A DNA stretch of 64,000 bases. It comes from Pseudonocardia oroxyli. Lineage in GTDB: Bacteria; Actinomycetota; Actinomycetes; Mycobacteriales; Pseudonocardiaceae. The notes under the pieces were generated by a model, which saw only the letters and a list, made by a program, of their open reading frames with translations, was not told the DNA's origin and ran no database searches. Below, piece after piece: positions 1 through 8,036 of the stretch. How positions within the stretch are numbered: position 1 is the stretch's first letter; the number at the start of each line of letters is the position of its first letter. The stretch spans positions 79,271 through 143,270 of the forward strand of contig NZ_FNBE01000007.1 in assembly GCF_900102195.1 (NCBI RefSeq), written 5' to 3'. Made by a program: the position numbers and the translations under genes.

Positions 1-2
1 CG

Positions 3-416
3 ACCTACGAGCAGCTCCACCCCCGCCTCGTCGTCCGCGGCGCGGACAAGGCCATCGCGTTCTACCGGCGCGCCTTCGGTGCCGAGCTCGTCGAGCACTA
101 CACCGCGCCGGACGGCACGGTGGTCCACGCCCTGCTGCGGGCGGGCGCCGCCGTCTGGGCGGTCAAGGACGCCGACGAGTACGACCCGCCGACGCCGACG
201 ATCCAGGCCCTCTACGTCTCCGACGCCGACGCCGTGGGCGCGGCCATGGAGGCGGCGGGCGCCACCGTGCGGTTCCCGATCGCCGACCACCCCTACGGCG
301 AACGCGGCGGCCGGTTCACCGACCCGTTCGGCCACCAGTGGATGGTGTCCCAGCGCACGGAGGACCTGACCCCGGAGGAGGTCCGGGAACGCACGCGGAC
401 GATGTTCGAGTCCTGA
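3..416 (+). CDS. VOC (glyoxalase/PhnB-like) family protein, 5'-partial
   Basis: The gene runs in from before the window, so its start is not visible; the open frame begins at base 3. The visible part is one vicinal-oxygen-chelate (beta-alpha-beta-beta-beta) module pair. An early FYRRAFGAE segment resembles the first half of PhnB/glyoxalase-like proteins, and a closing DPFGHQW followed by EDLTPEEV is the usual end of this subfamily. Members bind a metal and act in small-molecule detoxification or bleomycin-type resistance, but the substrate cannot be read from sequence. It is convergent with ispF and is not part of the isoprenoid operon. Confidence 0.75.
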   Translation, partial: TYEQLHPRLVVRGADKAIAFYRRAFGAELVEHYTAPDGTVVHALLRAGAAVWAVKDADEYDPPTPTIQALYVSDADAVGAAMEAAGATVRFPIADHPYGERGGRFTDPFGHQWMVSQRTEDLTPEEVRERTRTMFES

Positions 417-426
417 GCCGGCGCCC

Positions 427-900
427 CTAGTGTCCCGGGTCCGGGAGGAGCAGGGCGGTCGCGATCGCCGCGATGCCCTCGCCGCGGCCGGTCAGCCCCA
501 GGCCGTCCGTCGTGGTGCCGCTCACGCTGACCGGCGCGTCCAGGACCTCGCCCAGGACCTTCTGGGCCTCGGCGCGCCGGGCGCCGATCTTGGGGTGGTT
601 GCCGATGACCTGGACCGCGGCGTTGCCGACCCGCCAGCCGTCCGCGACGAGCAGGCGGTGCACCTCGCCGAGCAGGGCGAGGCCGCTGGCGCCGGACCAC
701 TCCGGTCTGCCGGTGCCGAACACCGCGCCCAGGTCACCCAGGCCCGCGGCCGACAGCAGGGCGTCGCACAGGGCGTGGCAGGCGACGTCCCCGTCCGAGT
801 GGCCCGCGCACCCGTCGACGCCCTCCCACCAGAGCCCGGCGATCCAGCACGGCCGCCCGGCCTCGACGGGATGGACGTCCGTCCCGATGCCCGTTCTCAC
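427..900 (-). CDS. ispF: 2-C-methyl-D-erythritol 2,4-cyclodiphosphate synthase
   Basis: IspF converts CDP-ME 2-phosphate to MEcPP with loss of CMP in the non-mevalonate isoprenoid pathway, in the cytosol as a trimer. The 157-residue length is typical. Zinc ligands are visible as D8 and H10 in TDVHP and H42 in the segment after AGHSDGD. The GNHPKIG stretch and the C-terminal [17 protein letters not shown] signature are present. Its start overlaps the ispD stop by 4 bp, so carD, ispD and ispF read as one coupled operon transcribed leftward. This matches the mycobacterial carD-ispD-ispF order. Confidence 0.96.
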   Translation of the reverse strand: MRTGIGTDVHPVEAGRPCWIAGLWWEGVDGCAGHSDGDVACHALCDALLSAAGLGDLGAVFGTGRPEWSGASGLALLGEVHRLLVADGWRVGNAAVQVIGNHPKIGARRAEAQKVLGEVLDAPVSVSGTTTDGLGLTGRGEGIAAIATALLLPDPGH

Positions 901-1607
901 GACCCCTCCAGCAGGAGCTCGGCGATGCGCAGGTCCCAGGCCGTGGTGACCTTGAAGGCCGCCGGATCGCCGGGAACGGTGTGCACGGTGCCGCCGACGC
1001 GTTCGACGAGACCGGCGTCGTCCGTGGCGACGGCGTCCACACCGGACTGGGCGTAGGCGGCCCGCAGCGTGTCGACGGTGAAGCCCTGCGGGGTCTGCAC
1101 CGCGCGCAGCCGGGACCGGTCGACCGTGGACTCGACGTGCGAGCCGACGACCTGTTTCACCGTGTCCGCCAGGGGGAGCACGGGCACCACGGCCGGATGG
1201 CCCGCGCGAACCGCCTCGACCACCGACGCGATCAACGCGGGCGGGGTGAGCGGCCGCGCCGCATCGTGCACGAGGACGATGTCGGCGTGACCTTCCGGGG
1301 TCACCGCTCGTTCACCGCCGTGGGCAGCGCGGGCTTCGAGCGACTCCAGGGCACGGCGTACCGTCGCCGTGCGCTCGGCGCCGCCCACCAGCACCCGCAC
1401 GGGGCGACCGGCGAGCAGCTCCTCGGCCTGGTTTACCAGGGAGGCGGGCACGGCGACGAGCACCTCGTCGACCACGCCGGACGCCAGCAGCCCGTCGACC
1501 GCACGCACCACGATGGGCACGCCGGCCAACGGGACGAACGCCTTCGGCGCACCCGCGCCGAGGCGGGTCCCCGAACCGGCGGCCGGGACGACCGCCGCGA
1601 CGCTCAC
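897..1607 (-). CDS. ispD: 2-C-methyl-D-erythritol 4-phosphate cytidylyltransferase
   Basis: IspD joins CTP and MEP to form CDP-ME in the MEP pathway, the step before IspE and IspF. The N-terminal nucleotide-binding loop is [10 protein letters not shown] with the following APKAF (residues 8-24). VHDAARPL lies at 113-120 and TPQGF near 172, all IspD signatures. The 236-residue length is normal. The start is GTG at 1607 and overlaps the carD stop by 4 bp; the gene's own stop overlaps ispF by 4 bp. IspD and IspF are separate proteins here, not the IspDF fusion found in some bacteria. Confidence 0.96.
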   Translation of the reverse strand: MSVAAVVPAAGSGTRLGAGAPKAFVPLAGVPIVVRAVDGLLASGVVDEVLVAVPASLVNQAEELLAGRPVRVLVGGAERTATVRRALESLEARAAHGGERAVTPEGHADIVLVHDAARPLTPPALIASVVEAVRAGHPAVVPVLPLADTVKQVVGSHVESTVDRSRLRAVQTPQGFTVDTLRAAYAQSGVDAVATDDAGLVERVGGTVHTVPGDPAAFKVTTAWDLRIAELLLEGS

Positions 1608-2095
1608 GCGTTGGTGGTGGCCAGCACCTCGTCGAGCAGGGCCTCGGCCCGCTCCTCGTCGGTGCCCTCGGCCAGCGCCAACTCGCTGACCAGGATCTGC
1701 CGCGCCTTGGCGAGCATCCGCTTCTCGCCTGCGGACAGCCCGCGGTCCTTCTCGCGGCGCCAGAGGTCACGCACGACCTCGGCCACCTTGTTGACGTCCC
1801 CCGACGCCAGCTTCTCCAGGTTCGCCTTGTACCGGCGGGACCAGTTCGTGGGCTCCTCGGTGTGCGGGGTGCGCAGCACCTCGAACACCTTGTCCAGCCC
1901 CTCCTGGCCCACGACGTCACGAACGCCGACGACCTCCGCGTTCTCCGCGGGGACGCGAACCGTCAGGTCACCCTGGGCGACCTTCAGGACGAGGTACTTG
2001 CGCTCCTCGCCCTTGATGGTCCTCGTCTCGATCGCCTCGATGAGCGCGGCACCGTGGTGCGGGTAGACGACGGTCTCTCCGACCTTGAAAACCAT
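1604..2095 (-). CDS. carD: CarD family RNA polymerase-binding transcription factor
   Basis: CarD binds the RNA polymerase beta subunit through its N-terminal Tudor-like domain and stabilises open promoter complexes, notably at rRNA promoters. The start is ATG 2095, giving 163 residues beginning [12 protein letters not shown]; an AGAGGA ribosome site lies just upstream. A longer in-frame extension to 2296 has no family similarity and is discarded. The N-terminal CarD_TRCF-type domain covers about residues 1-60. The C-terminal helical domain carries W85 in TNWSRRYK, which matches the M. tuberculosis CarD tryptophan that contacts the upstream edge of the bubble. It is the first gene of the carD-ispD-ispF operon. 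Confidence 0.96.
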   Translation of the reverse strand: MVFKVGETVVYPHHGAALIEAIETRTIKGEERKYLVLKVAQGDLTVRVPAENAEVVGVRDVVGQEGLDKVFEVLRTPHTEEPTNWSRRYKANLEKLASGDVNKVAEVVRDLWRREKDRGLSAGEKRMLAKARQILVSELALAEGTDEERAEALLDEVLATTNA

Positions 2096-2325
2096 GTGTC
2101 CTCTGGCCCCTTTCGCTGTACCCAGGCTAACACGGCCGACCCACCCCTCGTCGGCCGGGACACCCCATCGTCGCAGGTCACGGGGTTGACATCTCGTCCA
2201 AAACGTGCACGCGGGGGGTGTGACACACCCCCGCGTGTGACGGATGCGCACCGAGTGCACGAACTGTCGGAGCCTCCCACTAGGCTGCACCCGCAAGTGC
2301 AGGCTTCCAGGAAGGACACCGCACC

Positions 2326-2910
2326 GTGAGCCGCGCGTCGTTGGTCGACAGAGCCACCACCCAGCGCACCCCCGCGCGACTCGTCCGCGTCCTCGCCGCC
2401 GTCGCCGTGGCCGGGGTCGCCCTGGCGGGCTGCGGTGCCGGCATGCAGGCCCAGACCTCGCAGCAGGTGGCGGCCGTCGCCGGCGCCAGCGCGAACGGCG
2501 GCGGCATCGCCGTGCGGAACGCCGAGATCGCCTACCCGGGCGGGCTGTCCCCCGAGGCCGCGATCTACCCGGTCGGCGGCGTCGCCCCGGTCGAGATGGT
2601 CATCGTGAACCAGGGAGCGCAGACCGACCGCCTGGTCTCCGCCACGAGCCCGGCGGGCACCGTGACGATCACCGGCGAGCAGACCGTCGCCCCGGACATC
2701 TCGCTCGTCGCGGGCCAGGTCGCGGGCGTGCCCGGCGGCAAGCAGGTCACCATCGAGATCACGGGCCTGCGCGAGGACATCCTCTCGGGCCGCACGTACC
2801 CGCTCGTGCTCACGTTCGAGAAGGCGGGCCGCGTCGAGGTCGGTCTCCCGGTGGCGAGCCCCACCGTCGCGCGCGTGGACCAGGCCCCCGAGGGCGGCGG
2901 CGGGCACTGA
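2326..2910 (+). CDS. Secreted lipoprotein, LpqE-like (PCuAC-type fold)
   Basis: The 194-residue protein has a signal peptide with a hydrophobic core at about residues 20-34 and a lipobox LAGC, with the lipidated cysteine at C36. The start is GTG 2326 behind a strong GGAAGGA site at 2310-2316. The C-terminal part ends in a beta-rich segment ([18 protein letters not shown]) like the end of PCuAC copper-chaperone domains. The His/Met copper ligands of true PCuAC proteins are not visible, so copper binding is not claimed. Its place between carD and radA, on the plus strand, matches lpqE (Rv3584). Its stop codon overlaps the proposed radA start. Confidence 0.8.
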   Translation: MSRASLVDRATTQRTPARLVRVLAAVAVAGVALAGCGAGMQAQTSQQVAAVAGASANGGGIAVRNAEIAYPGGLSPEAAIYPVGGVAPVEMVIVNQGAQTDRLVSATSPAGTVTITGEQTVAPDISLVAGQVAGVPGGKQVTIEITGLREDILSGRTYPLVLTFEKAGRVEVGLPVASPTVARVDQAPEGGGGH

Positions 2911-4283
2911 GTCCCACCCAGCGCCCCCGAGCCCGCACCGCCTACACCTGCACGGAGTGCGGGCACCGCGCCGCCCAGTGGGTGGGCCGGTGCCCGAAGT
3001 GCCAGGCCTGGGGTTCGCTGACCGAGCAGGCGGCGCCCGTCACCCCGGCCAGGAAGGTCGCCGCGGGCGCGCCGAGCACGCCCGCCCGGCCGATCGCCGA
3101 GGTCGCGCTCGACACCGCCCGCGCCCGGCCGTCCGGCGTGGACGAGCTCGACCGGGTGCTGGGCGGCGGGCTCGTGCCCGGCGCGGTGGTGCTGCTGGCC
3201 GGTGAGCCCGGCGTCGGCAAGTCCACCCTGCTGCTCGAGGTGGCCGCCAAGGCGGCGGTCGCCCGCACCGTCCTCTACGTGACGGGTGAGGAGTCCGCGG
3301 GCCAGGTGCGGCTGCGCGCCGAGCGCACCGGCGCCCTGCACGACCGGCTCTACCTGGCCGCGGAGTCGGACCTGTCGGCGATCCTGGGCCACGTCGACCA
3401 GCTGCGGCCCGAGCTGCTGATCGTCGACTCGGTGCAGACCATGACCTCGCCGGAGGTCGACGGCACGCCGGGCGGGGTCACCCAGACCCGCGCCGTGACC
3501 GTCGCGCTCACCGCCCTGGCCAAGGAGCGCGGCCTGCCCGTGCTGCTGGTCGGGCACGTGACCAAGGACGGCACCATCGCAGGCCCCCGGGTGCTCGAGC
3601 ATCTGGTCGACGTGGTGCTCGCGTTCGAGGGCGACAAGCACTCCACGCTGCGCATGGTCCGCGGCGTGAAGAACCGGTTCGGCCCCGCGGACGAGGTCGG
3701 CTGCTTCGAGCTGCGAGACGAGGGCATCGTCGGGCTGCCGGACCCCTCGGGGCTGTTCCTGGCCCGGTTCGGGGCCACTCAGGCCAGCGTGGTGCCCGGC
3801 ACCGCCGTCACGGTCGTCATGGACGGGCGCAGGCCGCTGCTGGCCGAGGTGCAGGCGCTGGTCGCGAGCTCGCACATGCCCACCCCGCGCCGGGCGGTGA
3901 GCGGGCTCGACTCGAGCCGGGTGGCGATGCTCCTCGCGATCCTGGAGCGCCGCGGCGGGATCCGCCTGCAGGACTCCGAGGTCTACACCGCGACCGTCGG
4001 CGGGATGAAGGTCACCGAACCCGCCGCGGACCTGGCGCTGGCCATGGCCGTGGCGAGCGCGAAGAACGACGTCGCGCTGCCACCGGATCTCATCGTGCTC
4101 GGCGAGCTGGGGCTGGCGGGCGAGGTGCGCCGCGTCTCGGGGCTGCGCCGCAGGCTGGCCGAGGCCGCCCGGCTCGGCTTCACGCACGCCCTGATCCCCC
4201 CGGACAGCGACGCGGGCACCCCCGGCATGCGGATCACCGAGGTCGCGGACGTCACCCAGGTCCTGACCCGCATCACGCGCTGA
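2907..4283 (+). CDS. radA: DNA repair protein RadA (branch-migration ATPase), CTG start
   Basis: RadA is a RecA-like ATPase that helps branch migration in recombinational repair. The N-terminal zinc finger is C15, C18, C29, C32 (CTEC...CPKC). The Walker A motif GEPGVGKST is at about 99-107, the RadA-specific KNRFG motif is near residue 255, and a Lon-type C-terminal domain follows. No ATG, GTG or TTG occurs in frame near the zinc finger; the next ones would cut it. The only plausible start is CTG 2907, which overlaps the upstream lipoprotein stop as CTGA. A GAGGG site lies 12 nt upstream. With this start the protein is 458 residues, normal for RadA. Confidence 0.95.
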   Translation: MSPTQRPRARTAYTCTECGHRAAQWVGRCPKCQAWGSLTEQAAPVTPARKVAAGAPSTPARPIAEVALDTARARPSGVDELDRVLGGGLVPGAVVLLAGEPGVGKSTLLLEVAAKAAVARTVLYVTGEESAGQVRLRAERTGALHDRLYLAAESDLSAILGHVDQLRPELLIVDSVQTMTSPEVDGTPGGVTQTRAVTVALTALAKERGLPVLLVGHVTKDGTIAGPRVLEHLVDVVLAFEGDKHSTLRMVRGVKNRFGPADEVGCFELRDEGIVGLPDPSGLFLARFGATQASVVPGTAVTVVMDGRRPLLAEVQALVASSHMPTPRRAVSGLDSSRVAMLLAILERRGGIRLQDSEVYTATVGGMKVTEPAADLALAMAVASAKNDVALPPDLIVLGELGLAGEVRRVSGLRRRLAEAARLGFTHALIPPDSDAGTPGMRITEVADVTQVLTRITR

Positions 4284-5118
4284 ACCGGGCGTCGGCCCAG
4301 GCGGTGAGCGCGGCCGCGATCTCCGCCGGGCGGTCCTCCGGCGCGTGGTGCCCCGCCCGACCACCGTGGACGACGGACAGGCGCGCCACGTGGTCGAGGC
4401 ACCACCGCCGCAGCTCGGGTCCGACCATCAGCGTCGGGGACCCCTCGAACGTCACCAGCAGCTTGGGCACGTCGCTCGTGGTCAGCCAGGGCTGGAACGC
4501 CGCGATCCGGTCGTGGACGTCCGCGGGCTCGCCGTCGAGCGGCAGCGACCGCGCCCACTCCAGGATCGGCCGTCTGCTCGGCGGGTCCGGGAACGGCGCA
4601 CGGTAGGGCTCCAGGTCCGCCACCGGCGTGCACACGCCACCGGTGAAGGCGGCGTCGACGAAGGCGGTCGACCCCAGCACGAACTCCTCGCCCCCGGGCC
4701 CGCGCACCAGCTCCGCCCGGGCGCGCGGAGCCGGACCGAGGTCCGCCCACGTCATCGGTCGGATCACCGCCTCGAGGAACGCGACGCCGCGGACCCGCCC
4801 CGGGTGCCGGGCCGCGTGGTCGAAGGCGAGCGCTCCACCCCAGTCGTGACCGACGAGCACCACGTCGTCGAGCCCGAGGGCGTCGAACCACGCGTCGAGG
4901 TACCGGGCGTGGTCGGCGAACCGGTAGCCGATGTCCGGCTTGCCGGAGGCCCCCATGCCGATCAGGTCGGGCGCGAGCAGCCGCCCGGGCCCCATCCGCT
5001 CCAGCACTCCCCGCCACAGGTGCGAGGAGGCGGGATTGCCGTGCAGGAACACCCACGCCGGGCCCGTGCCGCGCTCCTCGTGGTGGATCACCGAGTCGAG
5101 AAACCTCGTGTCGGGCAT
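4273..5118 (-). CDS. Alpha/beta hydrolase, haloalkane dehalogenase-like
   Basis: The sequence resembles haloalkane dehalogenases. HGNP at about residues 26-29 carries the halide-stabilising Asn position, and APDLIGMGASGKPD follows. The nucleophile elbow VGHDWG has aspartate D92 (not serine) followed by a tryptophan, as in dehalogenases. A catalytic-type histidine lies in GRAGHH near the C-terminus. ATG 5118 is preferred over GTG 5124 because a GGAG site sits 5 nt upstream of it. The gene diverges from a MarR regulator across a palindromic operator, so it is probably repressed by that protein. Its 3' end overlaps radA by 11 bp. True dehalogenase activity versus another D-nucleophile hydrolase is not decidable here. 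Confidence 0.82.
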   Translation of the reverse strand: MPDTRFLDSVIHHEERGTGPAWVFLHGNPASSHLWRGVLERMGPGRLLAPDLIGMGASGKPDIGYRFADHARYLDAWFDALGLDDVVLVGHDWGGALAFDHAARHPGRVRGVAFLEAVIRPMTWADLGPAPRARAELVRGPGGEEFVLGSTAFVDAAFTGGVCTPVADLEPYRAPFPDPPSRRPILEWARSLPLDGEPADVHDRIAAFQPWLTTSDVPKLLVTFEGSPTLMVGPELRRWCLDHVARLSVVHGGRAGHHAPEDRPAEIAAALTAWADARFSA

Positions 5119-5130
5119 CGTCACTCCATT

Positions 5131-5162
5131 CGTTAGTCCGACTAACGTTTGTCACACTAACG
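5131..5162. promoter_or_regulatory. Probable MarR operator between divergent genes
   Basis: Bases 5131-5147 form a perfect 8-bp inverted repeat, CGTTAGTC-C-GACTAACG. A further half-site ACTAACG lies at 5156-5162, the same side as one arm. The element occupies the 58-bp gap between the dehalogenase-like gene (start 5118) and the MarR gene (start 5177). That is where an autoregulated MarR operator is expected. No other copy was noticed in the window. Confidence 0.7.
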
Positions 5163-5176
5163 CTAGACTGCGGGAC

Positions 5177-5626
5177 ATGGAAGGAGCCGAACGGCTGCAC
5201 GCGCTGCCCAGCCGCCTGCTGGGGCTCGCCGCCCTGCAGGCGGACCGGATCGTCGGCGAGGCCCTGGCGGGCACGGGGGCGCGGAAGTGGCACTACGCCG
5301 TGCTCGCCACGCTGGTCGACGACGGGCCCGCCGGCCAGGCCCGACTCGCCGAGCGCAGCGGCATCTACCGCAGCGACCTCGTGGGCGTCCTGGCCGAGCT
5401 GGGCGCCGCGGGCCACGTCGACCGCGTCCCGGACCCGACCGACCGGCGGCGCAACGTCGTGTCGGCCACGGCGGCGGGCGTCCGCAGGCTCGCCGAGCTG
5501 GACGGGCTCGTCCAGGCCGCCCAGGAACGCCTGCTGGCCCCCCTCGACCGTGCGCAGCGGGCTCAGCTCGTGAACCTGCTCCGCGCCCTCACCGGGGCGA
5601 GCACTAGCCCCGGGGAGCGAGGGTGA
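5177..5626 (+). CDS. MarR family transcriptional regulator
   Basis: The 149-residue protein starts at ATG 5177 and has the MarR winged-helix layout. The recognition-helix region is around LAERSGIYRSDLVGVLAELG (about 53-72), followed by a wing with DPTDRRRN (about 80-88), the classic MarR wing motif. It is divergent from the dehalogenase-like gene and shares the palindromic operator at 5131-5147. It is therefore inferred to repress both genes and respond to a substrate of that enzyme. Its last 23 bp overlap the convergent membrane-protein gene. In mycobacteria this position after radA holds disA, which is absent here. Confidence 0.88.
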   Translation: MEGAERLHALPSRLLGLAALQADRIVGEALAGTGARKWHYAVLATLVDDGPAGQARLAERSGIYRSDLVGVLAELGAAGHVDRVPDPTDRRRNVVSATAAGVRRLAELDGLVQAAQERLLAPLDRAQRAQLVNLLRALTGASTSPGERG

Positions 5627-6440
5627 AGAACGTCGGCCCGCTGATCTTGTCGGCCACCCGCGTCAGCAGTGTGTAGTCACCCGCCGGGAGGCGCGTGCGG
5701 GGCGCGGTGCAGCCGGGGTTCGAGGACAGGCCCGACCAGGTCACCGCGAAGGCGACGGGCTGCCCGGGCACCAGCGTCCGGAGGTCCTGTGTGGACGGGT
5801 TGACGCAGTCGTTGCTGGACCACAGCCGGTTCTGGATCGGCCGGTCCCACACGACGATCTCCTGCAGCGCGCCGTCGAGATCGCGCACGCACGCCTGCCC
5901 CGAGATGTTGACGACCACCAGGCGGAGCACCGGACGGTCGCCCACGGTGTGCTGCGGCGAGTCGATCTCGGCGCCGACGGCGATCATGTCGTTCGTGCAG
6001 GCGGGCGGGCCGGTGGCGGGCGCGGGCTCGGTCTCCAGGACGGGGACGGACTCGCGCGGGGTGTCGTCGGGCCGCTTGGACTCGTCCGTCGTGGGCTCGG
6101 GGGTCCCCTCGGCGAGGGGTGTGCCGGTCCCGTCCGGCGCCGTGGTGCCCGACGGCGGCGTGGTGCCCGCGGGGACGCCGGTCACCGACAGCGTGGGGTC
6201 CGGCTGCGCGGGATCGGACAGGGTCGTGACGGGCAGGCTGGTCGCGGTGGGATCGGCCAGCTCGGAACGGTGGGCGGCGGGGGTGGTGGCCTCGTCCTGC
6301 GGGCCGGGATCGGACGGCAGCGCGGCGAGAGCCGCGGCGGTGAAGCCGGACGCGACGAAGAACCCGATCACACCCAGCAACGCGAGCCAGCGCCGCTTCC
6401 AGTAGACGTGCGCGGGCAGCGGTCCCACCGGCTCCCACAT
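5604..6440 (-). CDS. Membrane-anchored extracytoplasmic protein, Rv3587c-like
   Basis: The start at ATG 6440 gives 278 residues. A short basic N-terminus is followed by one membrane helix (about 18-40, WLALLGVIGFFVA...). A Pro/Thr/Glu-rich low-complexity linker runs to about residue 150, and a compact C-terminal domain carries several cysteines (PACTN, GQACV, NDCVN, PGCTA) that could form disulfides outside the cell. No enzyme motif is visible. Position and orientation before mutY match Rv3587c. A long in-frame N-terminal extension upstream of 6440 looks random and is excluded. It overlaps the MarR gene tail-to-tail by 23 bp. Confidence 0.8.
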   Translation of the reverse strand: MWEPVGPLPAHVYWKRRWLALLGVIGFFVASGFTAAALAALPSDPGPQDEATTPAAHRSELADPTATSLPVTTLSDPAQPDPTLSVTGVPAGTTPPSGTTAPDGTGTPLAEGTPEPTTDESKRPDDTPRESVPVLETEPAPATGPPACTNDMIAVGAEIDSPQHTVGDRPVLRLVVVNISGQACVRDLDGALQEIVVWDRPIQNRLWSSNDCVNPSTQDLRTLVPGQPVAFAVTWSGLSSNPGCTAPRTRLPAGDYTLLTRVADKISGPTFFTLAPRG

Positions 6441-6584
6441 GTCACGCAGCGTAGATCGATGATTACTACACGTGGAGGGATGTCGCGCGGCGCGGCGCGG
6501 CCGTTCCACCGGTGTGGGGGACCGTACCGCGGGTGGAACCGCCCTGACGGAGGACGCTCCGGAGAGCGATGGCACGATCACCGC

Positions 6585-7487
6585 GTGACCTGCGTGACGC
6601 CCCCGCTCGCGGGACGCGCCGCGGACTGGTTCCGGGCCCAGGCCCGCGACCTGCCGTGGCGGCGCCCGGGGACCACCCCATGGGGTGTGCTGGTCAGCGA
6701 GTTCATGCTGCAGCAGACGCCGGTGGCCCGGGTCGCACCGGTCTGGGAGCGGTGGATGACCGAGTGGCCGACCCCGTCGGCGCTGGCCGCCGCCTCCCGC
6801 GCGGATGTCCTGCGCGCCTGGGGCAAGCTCGGCTACCCCCGCCGCGCGATGCGGCTGCACGCCGCCGCCGAGGCGATCGCGAGCGAGCACGGCGACCGGG
6901 TCCCGTCCGATGTGGACGTCCTGGAGTCGTTGCCGGGCATCGGCTCCTACACCGCGCGGGCCGTGGCGGCGTTCGGCTACGGACGGCGCGCCCCGGTCGT
7001 CGACACCAACGTCCGACGGGTGGTGGCGCGCGCCGTGCACGGCGCCGGGGACGCCGGTCCCGCGCGCACCAAGGCGGACCTCGCGGACGTCGACGCGCTC
7101 CTCCCCGAGTCCGACGCCGAGGCCGCCGTCGTGTCCGCGGCGCTGATGGAGCTCGGCGCCGTGGTCTGCACCGCGCGCACGCCCCGGTGCACGCTCTGCC
7201 CGGTGCACGCCGACTGCGCCTGGGTGGCGGCGGGCCGCCCGGAGTACACGGGGCCGCGGCGTCCGGTGCAGGGCTTCGCGGGCACCGACCGTCAGGTCCG
7301 GGGCAGGCTGCTGGACGTGTTGCGGGCCGCCGAGGAACCCGTCGAGAAGCCCGCGCTCGACGCCGTGTGGTCCGACGGGCCGCAGCGAGACCGCTGTCTG
7401 GACTCACTGCTGGTCGACGGGCTGGCCGAACAGACCACGGACGGCAGGTTCGTACTGGGCGGCACCACGCCGGGTGCGAGAGACTGA
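6585..7487 (+). CDS. mutY: A/G-specific adenine glycosylase
   Basis: MutY removes adenine mispaired with 8-oxoguanine. From GTG 6585 the protein is 300 residues. It has LPWRR near residue 23, the catalytic Glu E39 in SEFMLQQTPV, a helix-hairpin-helix LPGIGSYTARAVA (about 116-128) and the catalytic Asp D140 in VVDTNVRR. The 4Fe-4S cluster ligands C195, C202, C205 and C211 have the standard C-X6-C-X2-C-X5-C spacing. GTG 6594 is an alternative start three codons in. It is divergent from the membrane-protein gene, as in mycobacteria. Confidence 0.95.
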   Translation: MTCVTPPLAGRAADWFRAQARDLPWRRPGTTPWGVLVSEFMLQQTPVARVAPVWERWMTEWPTPSALAAASRADVLRAWGKLGYPRRAMRLHAAAEAIASEHGDRVPSDVDVLESLPGIGSYTARAVAAFGYGRRAPVVDTNVRRVVARAVHGAGDAGPARTKADLADVDALLPESDAEAAVVSAALMELGAVVCTARTPRCTLCPVHADCAWVAAGRPEYTGPRRPVQGFAGTDRQVRGRLLDVLRAAEEPVEKPALDAVWSDGPQRDRCLDSLLVDGLAEQTTDGRFVLGGTTPGARD

Positions 7488-7512
7488 GCCGGTACAGGAC
7501 CAGGGGAGCTCG

Positions 7513-8010
7513 ATGGCGCAGATCGTCCGGTTCCGGCTCGACATGGCCGCGGAGGACCGCGTGCTCGCCATGCGCAGGGTGCTGCAGGACCACGGCCTGC
7601 GCATCCCGCACGAGCTGCCGACGGTGACCTTCGCCGCGGCCGCCCAGATCCCCGCCGTCGCGCGGGTCCAGCTGACCGAGGCGCTGCGCGGACTGTCGCT
7701 GCCCGCCCTCTGGCTGGCCACCCTCGGCTCGGTCGCGGGCCACGACGACGACCTCGTGCTCTCCGCGATCGTCGACACCGAGCTGCTGGCCGTGCACAGC
7801 GCGGTGCACGACGCACTGGCAGGGAAGGTCAAGTCCCCCTTCGGTTCCTACCTCCCGGGCGCCTGGCTCCCGCACGTGGTCCTCGCCCACGACAAACCGG
7901 CCGAGGCCTTCACCCTGCTGCACCCGATCCGCCCCGTCCGCGCGGCGATCGAGGGCGTGGAGATCGCCGACACCCGAGACGGCACCGCGGAACCACTCTT
8001 CGCCGACTGA
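7513..8010 (+). CDS. 2'-5' RNA ligase/2H-phosphoesterase-like protein, degenerate
   Basis: ATG 7513 with a GGGGAG site gives 165 residues. The protein has the two-lobe layout of the 2H superfamily: a half ending in LPTVTF (about 35-40) and a half with LPHVVLAHD (about 119-127). In active members both are H-x-T/S. Here the first His is replaced (P-T-V-T) and the second is H-V-V, so at least one catalytic histidine is missing. I infer an RNA- or nucleotide-binding role without catalysis, if the family assignment is right. It follows mutY by 25 bp and is probably co-transcribed with it. Confidence 0.6.
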   Translation: MAQIVRFRLDMAAEDRVLAMRRVLQDHGLRIPHELPTVTFAAAAQIPAVARVQLTEALRGLSLPALWLATLGSVAGHDDDLVLSAIVDTELLAVHSAVHDALAGKVKSPFGSYLPGAWLPHVVLAHDKPAEAFTLLHPIRPVRAAIEGVEIADTRDGTAEPLFAD

Positions 8011-8036
8011 CCGGCTCCGACGAACGGCGCGGTGGT

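Noticed and set aside
2186..2191. TTGACA as a -35 box for the lipoprotein gene
   Set aside because: No acceptable -10 element occurs 16-19 nt downstream. The hexamer alone is not evidence of a promoter.
4284..5626. A hidden or degraded disA gene
   Set aside because: Both strands here are accounted for by the dehalogenase-like and MarR genes. No DAC-domain motif (DGA, RHR) is visible in any frame.
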